Assembly (NCBI RefSeq): GCF_038039215.1
Contig: NZ_JBBPCL010000001.1
Location: forward strand, 4,278,001-4,342,000
Source of the DNA: Pseudonocardia sp. T1-2H
GTDB lineage: Bacteria > Actinomycetota > Actinomycetes > Mycobacteriales > Pseudonocardiaceae
Direction: 5' to 3'
Length of the DNA: 64,000 bases
The notes beneath the pieces are model-generated. The model searched no databases, was not told where the DNA came from, and saw nothing but the letters and a program-made list of their open reading frames with translations. Within the stretch, counting starts at the first letter, position 1. Each line of letters opens with the position of its first letter. The translations under genes and the position numbers were made by a program. Positions 6,815-15,344 of the stretch are shown here, in pieces.

Positions 6815-7900
6815 CTAACGGCGCAGCGTGTCCGACGGCGGCTCGCCGAAGCGCGCCCGGTACGCCGCCGCGAACCGGCCACCGTGGGCGAACCCGTGGC
6901 GGAGGGCGACCTCGGTGACGGTGTGTGTCCCGTCCGGTTCGAGCCGCAACAGCTCCTCGTGCACCCGCTCCAGACGCAGGCGCCGAACGTAGGCCATCGG
7001 CGACGCGCCGAGCTGGCGGCGGAACGCGGCGTGCAGCGAACGCTCGCTGACCCCGGCGAACGCGGCCAGGTCCGCGACCGTGAAGGCGGTGTCCGTCGAC
7101 GCCTCGATCAGCTCGACGACCCGCCCGACGACCCGCGACGACGGCAGGGCGGGCGGGGCGAAGACCGCGTCGGTGTAGTTGTGGCGCTGCCCGAACAGCA
7201 GCGCGGACACCACGCTGTGCTCGATCTCCGCGGCCAGCACCGGTGACGGGCCGCCCGGCCCGCACGTCGCCAACGCGCGGCGCAGGGTCGCCACCGCCGC
7301 AACCACACCGCGCCCGTCGCCGTCGAGATCGAGTCCGACGTCGAACCGGACCGGTGCGCGCAGGGGCTCGTTCAGCAACCGGCGGAGGAACGTCTCGATG
7401 CGGGACTTCGCGATCGTCAGCATGAGCTGCTCAGTCCCGGCGGGCCACCGCATCGCCACGTCCCGGTCGTAGGACAGCACCGCCGCGCGCGAGGAACCGA
7501 CCGGCGCGGTGTCGGCGCCACGCTGTGTGAAGGCCGCCGTGCCACCGGCCATGAAGCTCACCGTGACCCACGGGATCGTCGGCACACAGACGATCTCGAC
7601 CGGCGGTCCGTACGTCGACGACATCAGCCCGAAGCCGTCCATCGACGCGTGCCTCACCCGCGCCCGGAAAGGGCTCGCGCGATCGAGCACCGCCATCGTG
7701 TGCCGGCAGTTCAGCATGTTCTCGGTGCGGCACTTCGCCTCGTGCGGATCTCGGGTGGAGAACTCCGTGGCCCGACCGGACCCGGGGCCGACGCCGTCAG
7801 GGGAGCTCCGTCGACGTCCTCGGCTCCGGAAACCTGCCCATGCTCGCCTCCATTGGCGGACATCTGTCCGTATGGCGTCAGATTCGTGGGCGATCACCAC
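6815..7900 (-). CDS. AraC-family regulator (AraC-binding-like plus AraC HTH)
   Basis: The C-terminal 100 residues form a standard AraC DNA-binding domain (FTVADLAAFAGVSERSLHAA, FRRQLGASPMAYVRRLRLER, VTEVALRHGFAHGGRFAAAY). The N-terminal half resembles the AraC-binding-like domain of the RipA/FeaR group (EFSTRDPHEA, SMDGFGLMSSTYGPPVEIV). The start is uncertain. The conserved domain begins near 7765, but no ATG/GTG/TTG lies between it and the tandem GTG codons at 7900-7895; the next ATG inside is at 7717. With the GTG start the protein is 361 residues and the 7857 palindrome falls inside the gene. It probably regulates the divergent hydrolase/monooxygenase pair. Confidence 0.8.
   Translation of the reverse strand: MVIAHESDAIRTDVRQWRRAWAGFRSRGRRRSSPDGVGPGSGRATEFSTRDPHEAKCRTENMLNCRHTMAVLDRASPFRARVRHASMDGFGLMSSTYGPPVEIVCVPTIPWVTVSFMAGGTAAFTQRGADTAPVGSSRAAVLSYDRDVAMRWPAGTEQLMLTIAKSRIETFLRRLLNEPLRAPVRFDVGLDLDGDGRGVVAAVATLRRALATCGPGGPSPVLAAEIEHSVVSALLFGQRHNYTDAVFAPPALPSSRVVGRVVELIEASTDTAFTVADLAAFAGVSERSLHAAFRRQLGASPMAYVRRLRLERVHEELLRLEPDGTHTVTEVALRHGFAHGGRFAAAYRARFGEPPSDTLRR
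7857..7870. promoter_or_regulatory. CGGACA-N2-TGTCCG palindrome between AraC and hydrolase genes
   Basis: A perfect six-base inverted repeat with a two-base spacer, carrying the same TGTCCG half-site as the palindromes around the IclR gene. It lies about 240 bases upstream of the alpha/beta hydrolase start and within or just before the AraC gene. This suggests the IclR regulon could extend here, or that the AraC protein uses a similar site. Confidence 0.4.
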
Positions 7901-8108
7901 GAAGTCAAGCTCGCGGCCACCGCGAATTCGATGCAGGAACCGGCCGAGGGCTGCGGGAAGCGGCTCGCGGGTGGGCCCGCCCCGCCCTAGCGTCTGCCTC
8001 ATCCGGAGTGAGGCGTGCCTCACACCTCGTCGCATCCGGCGCGAGCCCACAGGGGCCCGGCCGGCCCGGGCCGGGCCGAGAGCGGCGCCTCGTCGAACAG
8101 GAGGAACT

Positions 8109-8903
8109 GTGACCACCACCGTCGATCAGCCCGCCGCCGCCGCGCGGCGCCTGGACATCGGGAGTGGCTCGATCAGCTACTTCCGCGCGGGATCGGGGCG
8201 CCCGGTGCTGTTCCTGCATGCCGCGGGCGGGGCCGGCGAATGGGGCCCGCACCACCAGCTGATCAGCGAGCACTTCGACCTCATCGCCCCGGACCACCCG
8301 GGCTTCGGGCTGTCGGACGATCTCCCGGAAGTGCGGGCGATGGACGACCTCGTCTATCACTACCTCGACTTGCTGGACCGGCTCGGCCTCGACCAGGTCG
8401 ACCTCGTCGGCGCGTCGTTCGGCGGCTGGATCGCCGCCGAGCTCGCCGTGCACTCGCCGCGCCGGGTGCGCAAGCTCGCCCTGCTCGGCCCGGCCGGGCT
8501 GCGCATTCCCGAACACCCGGTGGCCGACCTGTTCATCATGACGCCGCCGCAGCTGCTGGGGGCCCTGTTCCACGACCCCGGGATCGTCGAGAGCCTGCTG
8601 GCCACCGAGCCGGGCGTCGAGGACATCCTGCGGTCCTACCGTGATCTCGGCGCGCTGGCCCGCTTCGGCTGGAAGCCCTACCTGAGCAACCCGAAACTGG
8701 AAGGCCGGCTCCGGCGCATCTCGGCCCCCACGCGGGTGGTGGCCGCCGAGCACGACCGGATCATCCCCCGGGCGCACTGCGAGCGCTACGCCGCCGCGAT
8801 CCCCGGCGCGGAACTCGTCGTCGTCGACGACTGCGGGCACGCCCTCTACGGCGAGCGCCCGGACGCCGTCACCGCCGCCGTGACCGACTTCCTGGCCGAC
8901 TGA
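8109..8903 (+). CDS. Alpha/beta hydrolase
   Basis: A 264-residue alpha/beta hydrolase: VLFLHAAGGAGEWGPHHQL forms the oxyanion region, DLVGASFGGWIAAELA contains the nucleophile elbow G-A-S-F-G, VVAAEHDRIIP gives the acid residue and DDCGHALYGERP the catalytic histidine. Relatives in aromatic catabolism cleave C-C bonds of meta-fission products or hydrolyse esters. The GTG at 8109 has AGGAGG five bases upstream; the longer in-frame reading from 7509 is antisense to the AraC gene. The luciferase-like monooxygenase follows after 29 bases, so the two are probably co-transcribed. Confidence 0.88.
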   Translation: MTTTVDQPAAAARRLDIGSGSISYFRAGSGRPVLFLHAAGGAGEWGPHHQLISEHFDLIAPDHPGFGLSDDLPEVRAMDDLVYHYLDLLDRLGLDQVDLVGASFGGWIAAELAVHSPRRVRKLALLGPAGLRIPEHPVADLFIMTPPQLLGALFHDPGIVESLLATEPGVEDILRSYRDLGALARFGWKPYLSNPKLEGRLRRISAPTRVVAAEHDRIIPRAHCERYAAAIPGAELVVVDDCGHALYGERPDAVTAAVTDFLAD

Positions 8904-8932
8904 GCCCCGCACCCGCTACCGGAGAGCTGATC

Positions 8933-10111
8933 ATGAAGTTCAACTTCTTCCACCTCATGCCCTACCCCTACCTGCCCGAGGACTTCGACGACGTGGAGAA
9001 GTACCCGTCGATGTCCCTGACGTTCTCCAACTCCCACTTCGACCCGGCCAAGGGTGTGGACCTGTACCACCGCTACCTCGACGAGCTCGAGTACGCCGAC
9101 GAGCTGGGCTACGACGGCATCGTGGTGAACGAGCACCACCAGTCGGGCTACGGGATGATGCCGTCGCCGAACGTGATGGCCGCGGCCCTGGCCCGGCGCA
9201 CCTCCCGCTCGAAGATCATGGTGCTCGGCAACGCCATCCCGATCCGGGGCAACCCGCTGCGGGTGGCGGAGGAGATCGCGATGCTCGACCACCTGACGAG
9301 GGGCCGGCTGGTGTCCGGGTTCGTCCGCGGCATCGGCTGGGAGCACTACGCGCACAGCGTCAGCCCGGCCGACTCCCGGTCCCGGTTCAACGAGGCACAC
9401 GATCTGATCAAGAAGGCCTGGACGACCGAGGGGCCCTTCCAGTGGATCGGCGAGCATTACGAGTACCGCTACGTGAACGTGTGGCCCAGGCCGCTGCAGT
9501 CCCCGCACCCGCCGATCGCGGTGCCCGGCGCCGGGAGCCCGGAGACGATGCGCTGGGTGGCGGAGAACCGCTACATGTACGTGTCGGTGTACGCGCCGAC
9601 GAAGGTCGTGAAGACCTGGTTCGACGGCTACCGCAAGGCGGCCGCCGACCTCGGGTACGAGCCCGACCCGGAGAACATCGCGCTGGCCACCCCGGTGTTC
9701 ATCGGGGAGTCGGAGCGCTCCGCGATGCGCGAGGCCCGGCAGCACGTGGAGTGGCTGTTCCACAAGGGCCTGCGACAGGGCGCCGAGATCGTCTTCCCAC
9801 CCGGGTACATGTCGGCCCCGGCGATGCGCGGGCTGCTCAAGGCGGGCATGAAGCCGTATCCCGAGCTGAGCTTCTCCGAGCTCGTCGAGCAGGGATACGT
9901 CATCGTCGGCGGGCCCGAGTCCGTCCGCAACCGCATCGGTGAGCTGCGCGACGAGCTCGGGTTCGGGCAGATGATGACGATGCTCGCCATGGGCGACATG
10001 TCGGCCGAGATGACCCGGCGCAACACCGAGATCTTCGCGACCGAGGTCTTGCCCCACTTCAGGACCGAGCAGGCCGGGGAGACGCCGCCCGTCGCGCTCG
10101 CACAGACCTGA
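8933..10111 (+). CDS. Luciferase-like flavin-dependent monooxygenase (LLM class)
   Basis: A 392-residue bacterial-luciferase-fold enzyme: MKFNFFHLMPYPYLPEDF at the N-terminus, YDGIVVNEHHQSGYG with the conserved EHH, LGNAIPIRGNPLRVAEE, and LDHLTRGRLVSGFVRGIGWE as in the family's substrate/flavin-binding region. GGPESVRNRIGEL near the end is typical. Such enzymes use reduced FMN (or F420) from a separate reductase to oxygenate their substrate. A reductase is not adjacent; the flavin reductase at 18988 is 9 kb away. Together with the upstream hydrolase it suggests an oxygenation-hydrolysis pair in this island. Confidence 0.88.
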   Translation: MKFNFFHLMPYPYLPEDFDDVEKYPSMSLTFSNSHFDPAKGVDLYHRYLDELEYADELGYDGIVVNEHHQSGYGMMPSPNVMAAALARRTSRSKIMVLGNAIPIRGNPLRVAEEIAMLDHLTRGRLVSGFVRGIGWEHYAHSVSPADSRSRFNEAHDLIKKAWTTEGPFQWIGEHYEYRYVNVWPRPLQSPHPPIAVPGAGSPETMRWVAENRYMYVSVYAPTKVVKTWFDGYRKAAADLGYEPDPENIALATPVFIGESERSAMREARQHVEWLFHKGLRQGAEIVFPPGYMSAPAMRGLLKAGMKPYPELSFSELVEQGYVIVGGPESVRNRIGELRDELGFGQMMTMLAMGDMSAEMTRRNTEIFATEVLPHFRTEQAGETPPVALAQT

Positions 10112-10239
10112 GGTCGGGCTGCGTGCAGAACGGATCGCCCTTGCCCGGTCGTTCTTCGGCACGGAGTGATCTGCTGCGGTGAGGCCGACCCGGCGGACGG
10201 GTTCGGCGGCCTTCGTCCCGCGAGCCGCTCGCCTCGGCC

Positions 10240-10494
10240 TCAGCTCAGGAGACCGAGACGATGCGCTCGGGCGACGGCCGCGGCCCGGCCCGAGACGTCG
10301 AGCTCGACGTAGACGTGCTGCAGGTGCGACTTGACGGTGGTGACGCCGACGAAGAGGCGTTCGGCGAACTCGGGTGCTGAGAGTCCGTCGGCCGTGAGGC
10401 CGAGAACCTCCGTCTCGCGTGGGGTGAGCACCGGTTCGGTGACCTGTTCGCGTCGCCGGATCTCGAATTCCTTCGGCGCTCCCCTGAAACACAC
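10240..10494 (-). pseudogene. LuxR-type HTH fragment (C-terminal end of a NarL/LuxR regulator)
   Basis: The 84-residue reading is essentially only a LuxR-type DNA-binding domain: LTPRETEVLGLTADGLSAPE, FAERLFVGVTTVKSHLQHVY, ending ARAHRLGLLS. Upstream the same frame stays open to a stop at 10558-10560 but carries no recognisable receiver or sensor domain. It is therefore probably the surviving 3-prime end of a larger regulator. A free-standing HTH protein starting at the GTG at 10494 cannot be excluded. The next gene upstream (10593) has the same orientation and is unrelated. Confidence 0.6.
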
Positions 10495-10592
10495 GGCGAG
10501 CTCGGGGTCCTCGACCTCGAGTTCTGGTGCGTCCAGCCAGGCGCCTCTCAGCCGACGTCAGGGCGTGCATGAGATGGCCGGACCTTCCTGAT

Positions 10593-11612
10593 CTAGCCGA
10601 AGGTGAACGCGTAGGCCTGGACCTCGGGATCGAGGAAGGTGATTTCGAAGGTGCGGTCGGTGATGGGGCCGGGCTGCCGGACGAGCTGGTGCAGCCGCTG
10701 TTCGACCAGTGTTCCGTTGCCTCGAGCGTCGATGTCGACCCCATGCGCCGCACCCGGCGGCTGTCCGTCGAGGAGCACCCGGAGCCGCACGGACGTGCCC
10801 CGTACTGCCGGCCCCATGACCAGATGAAGATCGCGGGCGTGGAAGCGGTAGGCGATCTGCCCGTCGGCCGTGTGCAGCGTGGTGGCCTGTTCCGCCATCG
10901 TCCAGTCCCCGGACAGGGCCCAGTGATCGAGTCCCAGCTCCGCCGGGGTCGTGTAGGTGTGGCGCTTGCCCGGTACCGCGCCGCCCGGGGACGCGAAGTT
11001 CCCGGTGCGCTCATAGCCGGTGTAGTTCTCCGGCGATCTCAGGTTGGCCCAGTCGGCGGGCGCTTCGGCACCATGGGCATCCACCGACACCGGCTCATGA
11101 TCCACGTCGGCGGATCCGGCCTCGGCCAGCAACTGCTGGATGATCATCTCCGACTGCTGGTACTCGCCTTCGCCGAAGTGATGATGCCGGATCAGCCCTT
11201 CGGCGTCCGCGAAGTAGAGGGCCGGCCAGTAATGGTTGCCGAAGGCACTCCAGACCGTGTAGTCGCTGTCGATCGCAACCGGGTACTCGATCCTCATCTC
11301 CCGCACGGCCCGGCTGACATTGCCGACGTCGCTCTCGAACGTGAACTCGGGCGTGTGTACGCCGACCACCACCAGCCCGCGGCCGGAGTACTTCGCGGCC
11401 CACGCGCGGAGATGGGGAAGCTGGCGTAGCCAGTTGATGCAGGTATAGGTCCAGAAGCCGACGAGGACGACCTTGCCGCGCAGGCCGGCCACTGTCAGCG
11501 GCGGCGAGTTGAGCCAGCCCGTCGCGCCGCCGAAAGAAGGCAGTTCACCCTCGACCGGTAGCCGGACCGAGGCCGAGTGCAGCCCGGCGAGCCTGGGCCA
11601 ATGTGCTCTCAT
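10593..11612 (-). CDS. Thioredoxin-like protein, DipZ C-terminal type
   Basis: A 339-residue protein. A thioredoxin-fold domain occupies roughly residues 15-185: VVLVGFWTYTCINWLRQLPH with the CxxW active site common in this subfamily, LVVVGVHTPEFTFE, and AFGNHYWPALYFADAEG. The rest (NYTGYERTGNFASPGG, HWALSGDWTMAEQATTLHT, YRFHARDLHLVMGP) matches the beta-rich C-terminal domain of DipZ-like proteins. No signal peptide or membrane segment is visible, so it lacks the CcdA-like half of true DipZ. The ATG at 11612 has AGGAAA upstream. Probable redox or chaperone role; partner unknown. Confidence 0.8.
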   Translation of the reverse strand: MRAHWPRLAGLHSASVRLPVEGELPSFGGATGWLNSPPLTVAGLRGKVVLVGFWTYTCINWLRQLPHLRAWAAKYSGRGLVVVGVHTPEFTFESDVGNVSRAVREMRIEYPVAIDSDYTVWSAFGNHYWPALYFADAEGLIRHHHFGEGEYQQSEMIIQQLLAEAGSADVDHEPVSVDAHGAEAPADWANLRSPENYTGYERTGNFASPGGAVPGKRHTYTTPAELGLDHWALSGDWTMAEQATTLHTADGQIAYRFHARDLHLVMGPAVRGTSVRLRVLLDGQPPGAAHGVDIDARGNGTLVEQRLHQLVRQPGPITDRTFEITFLDPEVQAYAFTFG

Positions 11613-11804
11613 GACGATGCTTTTCCTGTGGCTGGATGTCCGGCCGACGGGCCCGGCCCGTAGGTCGTCATCAGCGGAGAGATCGGCGGTTTGCGTGAGG
11701 TGAACGCTCGGCGCCGGGCGCAGCCCGGCAGGGCCGAGTGGCTCGGAGTTGACCAACTCGGCCCGCCGAGCGAGGGACATGTGCAGACGTTTGCACACGG
11801 TCGT

Positions 11805-12820
11805 CTAGCGAAGTGACCGGAAGCCCGTGCGAATCTCCTCCGAGAAGAGTTGCGGCTGTTCCCAGGCCGCAAAGAGGCCGCCTCTGTCGAGCTTGTTGTG
11901 ATAGACGAGTTGAGATAGGCCTGCTCGGCCCAACTCCGCGGGGCTTGATAGAGTCGTCAGGAAAGACGCTCACGGCAACCGGGACGGAGACGCCCTTGAC
12001 GGCGGACAAGGGGTACTTTTTCTCCCAGCAGAGACGAGCGGAAGGAATCGCTGTGTTCGTCAACCAGTAGAGCGTGATGTTGTCGAGGACATCGTCCCGC
12101 GTAAGACCTTCGGGGTGCCCGGCGAAGACCCGTGAGATCCGGTCCAGACTACGCGCGTCATGGTTGAGCATGAAGTCTGCCAAACCGACGGGTGAATCCG
12201 CCAATCCGGTCAGCGTCTGCGGGCGGTCCCCCATCATGAGGGCGTAGGCGATGTGCTGGTAGACGAAAGCCAGCTGCTCGCAGGCAATCCGAGGCGCCTC
12301 ATCAGCTCCGCCCAGGCCCGTGCGATGCGGTCGGGACCCCAGCCGGTCTGGTCGGCTTACCGGAGAACCCGTGGCCGGGCACCGACGGAATCACCAGATG
12401 GAAAGCGTCTGATTCGCTCGCGCCATGTGCCACAGGATCAGTAAGTGGACCGACGATCCTCAGGTTCTCGAGGACCGAGCCGGGCCATCCGTGTGTGACG
12501 ATGAGCGGCAGAGCATCGTCGCGCTCCGAACGAACGTGGATGAAATGGATGTCCAGCCCGTCGATCTCCGTGATGAACTGCGGGAGAGCGTTCAGTTTCG
12601 CCTCGCACCTGCGCCAGTCGTAATCCGTCACCCGATAGCGCGCAGGTACCTGACTCGTCGCGAGCTGCACGCCCTGCGACTGATCTGGGACGGTCTCCTT
12701 GTCGGGCCAGTGCGTGGCCACGATGCGCACACGCAGTGCCTCGAGTTCCGCCTCGGGCACCTCGATCGTCAACGGCCGGATCGCAGGGGCGGCCGCTGAT
12801 TCTTCGGTCGTGGCAGACAT
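11805..12820 (-). pseudogene. Epoxide hydrolase, decayed by frameshifts and an internal deletion
   Basis: The N-terminal part starts at ATG 12820 (AAGGAGA upstream) and reads as an epoxide hydrolase (PLTIEVPEAELEALRVRIVA, HFIHVRSERDDALPLIVTHG, HLVIPSVPGHGFSGKPTRP). The frame shifts near 12340. After AWAELMRRLG the segment holding the nucleophile (normally GGDWG) and the following 50 or so residues is absent. The coding continues in another frame (EQLAFVYQHIAYALMMGDRP, VLDNITLYWLTNTAIPSARL), shifts near 11953 (YQAPRSWAEQAY) and again near 11917 (KLDRGGLFAAWEQPQLFSEE), and ends at TAG 11805. Loss of the nucleophile means no activity; this is true decay rather than a single base error. Confidence 0.88.
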
Positions 12821-13374
12821 GTCGGCGGTCTCCTTGGGGCTCCTTGGCCGGTTTGGTCGGTGGTCGATGTGGAGCTGGCCGTTCCAGACGGGCCGGAGCC
12901 TTCCGGCGCGGGCAGGCGGGGAGAAGATCAGCTCGTGAGGACCCCCGTTCACAAGGGGTACGGCCTCACGATCCCGCGTCGGGACGGGCTGGTTCCCCGG
13001 CAGCGCGCGGCCTGGGATTGCGCGTGGCCGAGGTGCCGAACGGCCGGGATGCGGAGCGGGACCAGTCCCCTCCCGTCTTCGTCGAAGACGCACCACCGTG
13101 TCACCGTGCCCACCAGCGTCCCATCACCCGGAGAGGGTGATACGAGGCCCGTCGACGGCCCTGCGGCGGTGACCGGCTCGAGGGCCGTTCTCGTGTCCAC
13201 GTTCCCGATCTCGGCCACGCCCGTGGACTGCCAGACAGTGCGACTCGCCGGATGCGCCCGACCCTCGTACGCCCCCCGTTACCCCCGGCCGCCTGTCTCA
13301 GCCCCGGACCGCGTTCGTCGGCGCCGGGTAGGCGGACAGCCCTGTCAACCCGGCCGCGAGGTGACCGACGCTGC
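12821..13374. other. Intergenic stretch without recognisable gene
   Basis: 554 bases between the epoxide hydrolase relic and the TetR gene. Reading frames of up to about 90 codons exist on both strands, but none shows a known motif, convincing ribosome site or sensible composition. It may be further decayed sequence. No hairpin terminator stands out. Confidence 0.5.
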
Positions 13375-13995
13375 TCAGGTGGCGATCCGCGCGGCCAACT
13401 GCTCCATGTGCTGGGCCATCAACGGGCGCGCGTCGAGCTTGAAGAGCTCGATGCGGCGCGTGTGGGCGAGCAGCAACAGGCCCGAGGCGTGGGCGAACGT
13501 GTCCGCCGTCAGGACGACGGCGTCGTCCTCGGTGGCCCCGATCTCGATCGCCGCGCGCCGGACGGGTTCGAGGGTCGCGAGGAGTGCGGCGTTGAGCTCA
13601 CGGTCGAGCTCCTCGGAGAGCCCGCGGGGTTCGATGCCGCCGCCGAACAGGTAGAAGCCCATGTCGAGGTCACGCGGGTTCGCGTCGTAGAAGTCGAACC
13701 ACGCCAGCCCGGCCGCGACCAGTCGCTCGCGGGCGCCGGCGCCGACCGCGGCGGTCTCGGTCGCCTCGCGCAGGCGGATCAGCGACTCGCTCAACGCGGC
13801 GGCGTAGATGTGCTCCTTGCTGGGGAAATAGGCGTAGATCGCGCCCGGGACGTAGCCCGCCTCCTTGGCGATCGCGCGCATGCTCGCCCCGCGCAGCCCG
13901 TTCTCGGCGAAGACCCGCTGGGCGGCATCGAGGATGATGCCGCGCTTCATCTCCGCCACGGCGTCACGGCGTCCGGCCCGAGCTCCCTCAGACAT
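13375..13995 (-). CDS. TetR-family transcriptional regulator
   Basis: A 206-residue TetR protein: the N-terminal HTH reads RGIILDAAQRVFAENGLRGA, SMRAIAKEAGYVPGAIYAYF, PSKEHIYAAAL. The C-terminal ligand domain is helical and unassigned. It is divergent from the acyl-CoA dehydrogenase/selD operon, with 95 bases between starts containing a CATTGT-N5-ACAATG palindrome. It is therefore the probable repressor of that operon and of itself. Confidence 0.9.
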   Translation of the reverse strand: MSEGARAGRRDAVAEMKRGIILDAAQRVFAENGLRGASMRAIAKEAGYVPGAIYAYFPSKEHIYAAALSESLIRLREATETAAVGAGARERLVAAGLAWFDFYDANPRDLDMGFYLFGGGIEPRGLSEELDRELNAALLATLEPVRRAAIEIGATEDDAVVLTADTFAHASGLLLLAHTRRIELFKLDARPLMAQHMEQLAARIAT

Positions 13996-14040
13996 GCGTT
14001 CCGCCCTTCCGATCAGTAGTCGGCGATGCTAGCTTTCGAT

Positions 14041-14057
14041 CATTGTTCAGCACAATG
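14041..14057. promoter_or_regulatory. Candidate TetR operator between tetR and the acd-selD operon
   Basis: CATTGT-TCAGC-ACAATG is a perfect six-base inverted repeat, with an overlapping second one TGTTCA-N6-TGAACA (14044-14061). It lies in the divergent region, about 34 bases upstream of the acyl-CoA dehydrogenase ATG. Its AT content is high for this genome. Position and size fit a TetR operator; binding is inferred. Confidence 0.6.
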
Positions 14058-14090
14058 AACACCGTTCACAACGACGAGGAGCCCCACCCG

Positions 14091-15344
14091 ATGACGCGCG
14101 CGAGCATCAACATCGGCATCAGCGACCGGGTCGCCGACTACACCGAGCGCTTCCGCCGGTTCCTCGACGACGAGGTCGCCCCGCTCGAGGAGCAGCTGGC
14201 GGCGAAGAACGTCGGGACGGCGGCACAGCCGCATCTCGACGAGGCCGGCCGGATGCACCCCGAGGTGTGGGAGGCCCGCCGGGAGGTCCAGCGCCGCGCC
14301 GGCGCCGCCGGCCTCTACGCCCCGCACAACTCCGCCTCGGTCGGCGGCGGCGGGCTCTCGCGGGTGGAGATGCACCACGTCGAGGAGTTCGTGTACCGCA
14401 ACTCCGGGCTGGGCCTGGGACTCGCCGCACTGGCCTGGACCGAGGGCCCGAACCCCGCGATCGAGCACTGCTCCCCGGCCGCGCGCGAGCAGTATCTGAC
14501 CCCGCTCATCAAGGGTGAGATCACCGCGGCGTTCTGCAACACCGAGCCCGACGTCGGCTCGGACGTGCTGAAGATGTCGACCTGGGCCAAGCGCGACGGC
14601 GACGACTGGATCCTCAACGGCCACAAGGCGTGGATCACCAACGCCCACTTCGCCGACGTGCTGCAGGTGGTCGCCGTCACCGAGCCCGGCGCCGGCACGC
14701 GGTCGCTGTCGATGTTCCTCGTCGACGCCGGCGCCCCCGGGTTCCGTCGCGGCGTCGACCTGCCCACCATGATGAACGACGGGCTGACCGGCGAGCTGGA
14801 GTTCACCGACGTCCGGGTGCCCGCGGAGAACGTCGTCGGCGAGATCGGTGACGGCTTCGCCCTGGCCATGTCGTGGATCAACTGGCGGCGGATGTGCCGC
14901 GGCGGCATGGACGCCGGCTGGGGCAACTGGCTCCTCGACCGGGCCCTGTCCTACTCCCGGGAGCGGCAGTCCGGAGGCAAGCCGATCGGCGCGCTGCAGG
15001 CCGTCCAGCACCTGATCGCGGACATGGACGCCGACATCACCCAGGCCAAGGCCACCTCGCTGATGATCCAGGCCCAGCTGGACGAGCTCGGCCCGTTCGA
15101 CATCCCGCTGCACCGCGACGCGCCCCGGCTGATCAGCCTGCTGAAGATCATCAACGATGAGGCGTTCTACCGGGTCACCGACCGCGCCGTGCAGATCCAC
15201 GGAGCCCGAGGCCTGCAGCTGGGCTCGCCGGAGGAGAAGCTGTTCCGGGTGGCCCGCAATCTCCGGATCCCGGCGGGGACGGTGGAGATCCAGCGCAACG
15301 CCATCGCCCGCGGGCTGCTGCGGGACCGGGGGCCGGCCGCATGA
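14091..15344 (+). CDS. Acyl-CoA dehydrogenase family protein
   Basis: A 417-residue flavoprotein of the acyl-CoA dehydrogenase fold: helical N-terminus (YTERFRRFLDDEVAPLEEQL), FCNTEPDVGSDVLKMSTWA in the FAD/substrate region, WILNGHKAWITNAHFADVLQ, MMNDGLTGELEFTDVRVP and a C-terminal IHGARGLQLGSPEEKLFRVA. These enzymes introduce alpha,beta double bonds in acyl-CoAs, though some members act on other substrates. The ATG at 14091 has GAGGAG upstream. The stop overlaps the selD start as ATGA, so it is coupled to the selenium gene, which is unusual for a beta-oxidation enzyme. Probably TetR-controlled. Confidence 0.88.
   Translation: MTRASINIGISDRVADYTERFRRFLDDEVAPLEEQLAAKNVGTAAQPHLDEAGRMHPEVWEARREVQRRAGAAGLYAPHNSASVGGGGLSRVEMHHVEEFVYRNSGLGLGLAALAWTEGPNPAIEHCSPAAREQYLTPLIKGEITAAFCNTEPDVGSDVLKMSTWAKRDGDDWILNGHKAWITNAHFADVLQVVAVTEPGAGTRSLSMFLVDAGAPGFRRGVDLPTMMNDGLTGELEFTDVRVPAENVVGEIGDGFALAMSWINWRRMCRGGMDAGWGNWLLDRALSYSRERQSGGKPIGALQAVQHLIADMDADITQAKATSLMIQAQLDELGPFDIPLHRDAPRLISLLKIINDEAFYRVTDRAVQIHGARGLQLGSPEEKLFRVARNLRIPAGTVEIQRNAIARGLLRDRGPAA

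Noticed and set aside
8846..11014. Long minus-strand open frame (about 720 codons)
   Set aside because: It is antisense to the luciferase-like monooxygenase and shows no family similarity; the real minus-strand genes here are the LuxR fragment and the thioredoxin-like gene in other frames.
11805..12820. Epoxide hydrolase frameshifts as further cases of the CTT-C type
   Set aside because: The shifts occur at other sequences and in other directions, and an internal deletion removes the nucleophile, so this is ordinary gene decay.
12949..13218. Possible 89-residue gene on the minus strand
   Set aside because: No ribosome site, no recognisable motif and a composition like the neighbouring noncoding sequence.
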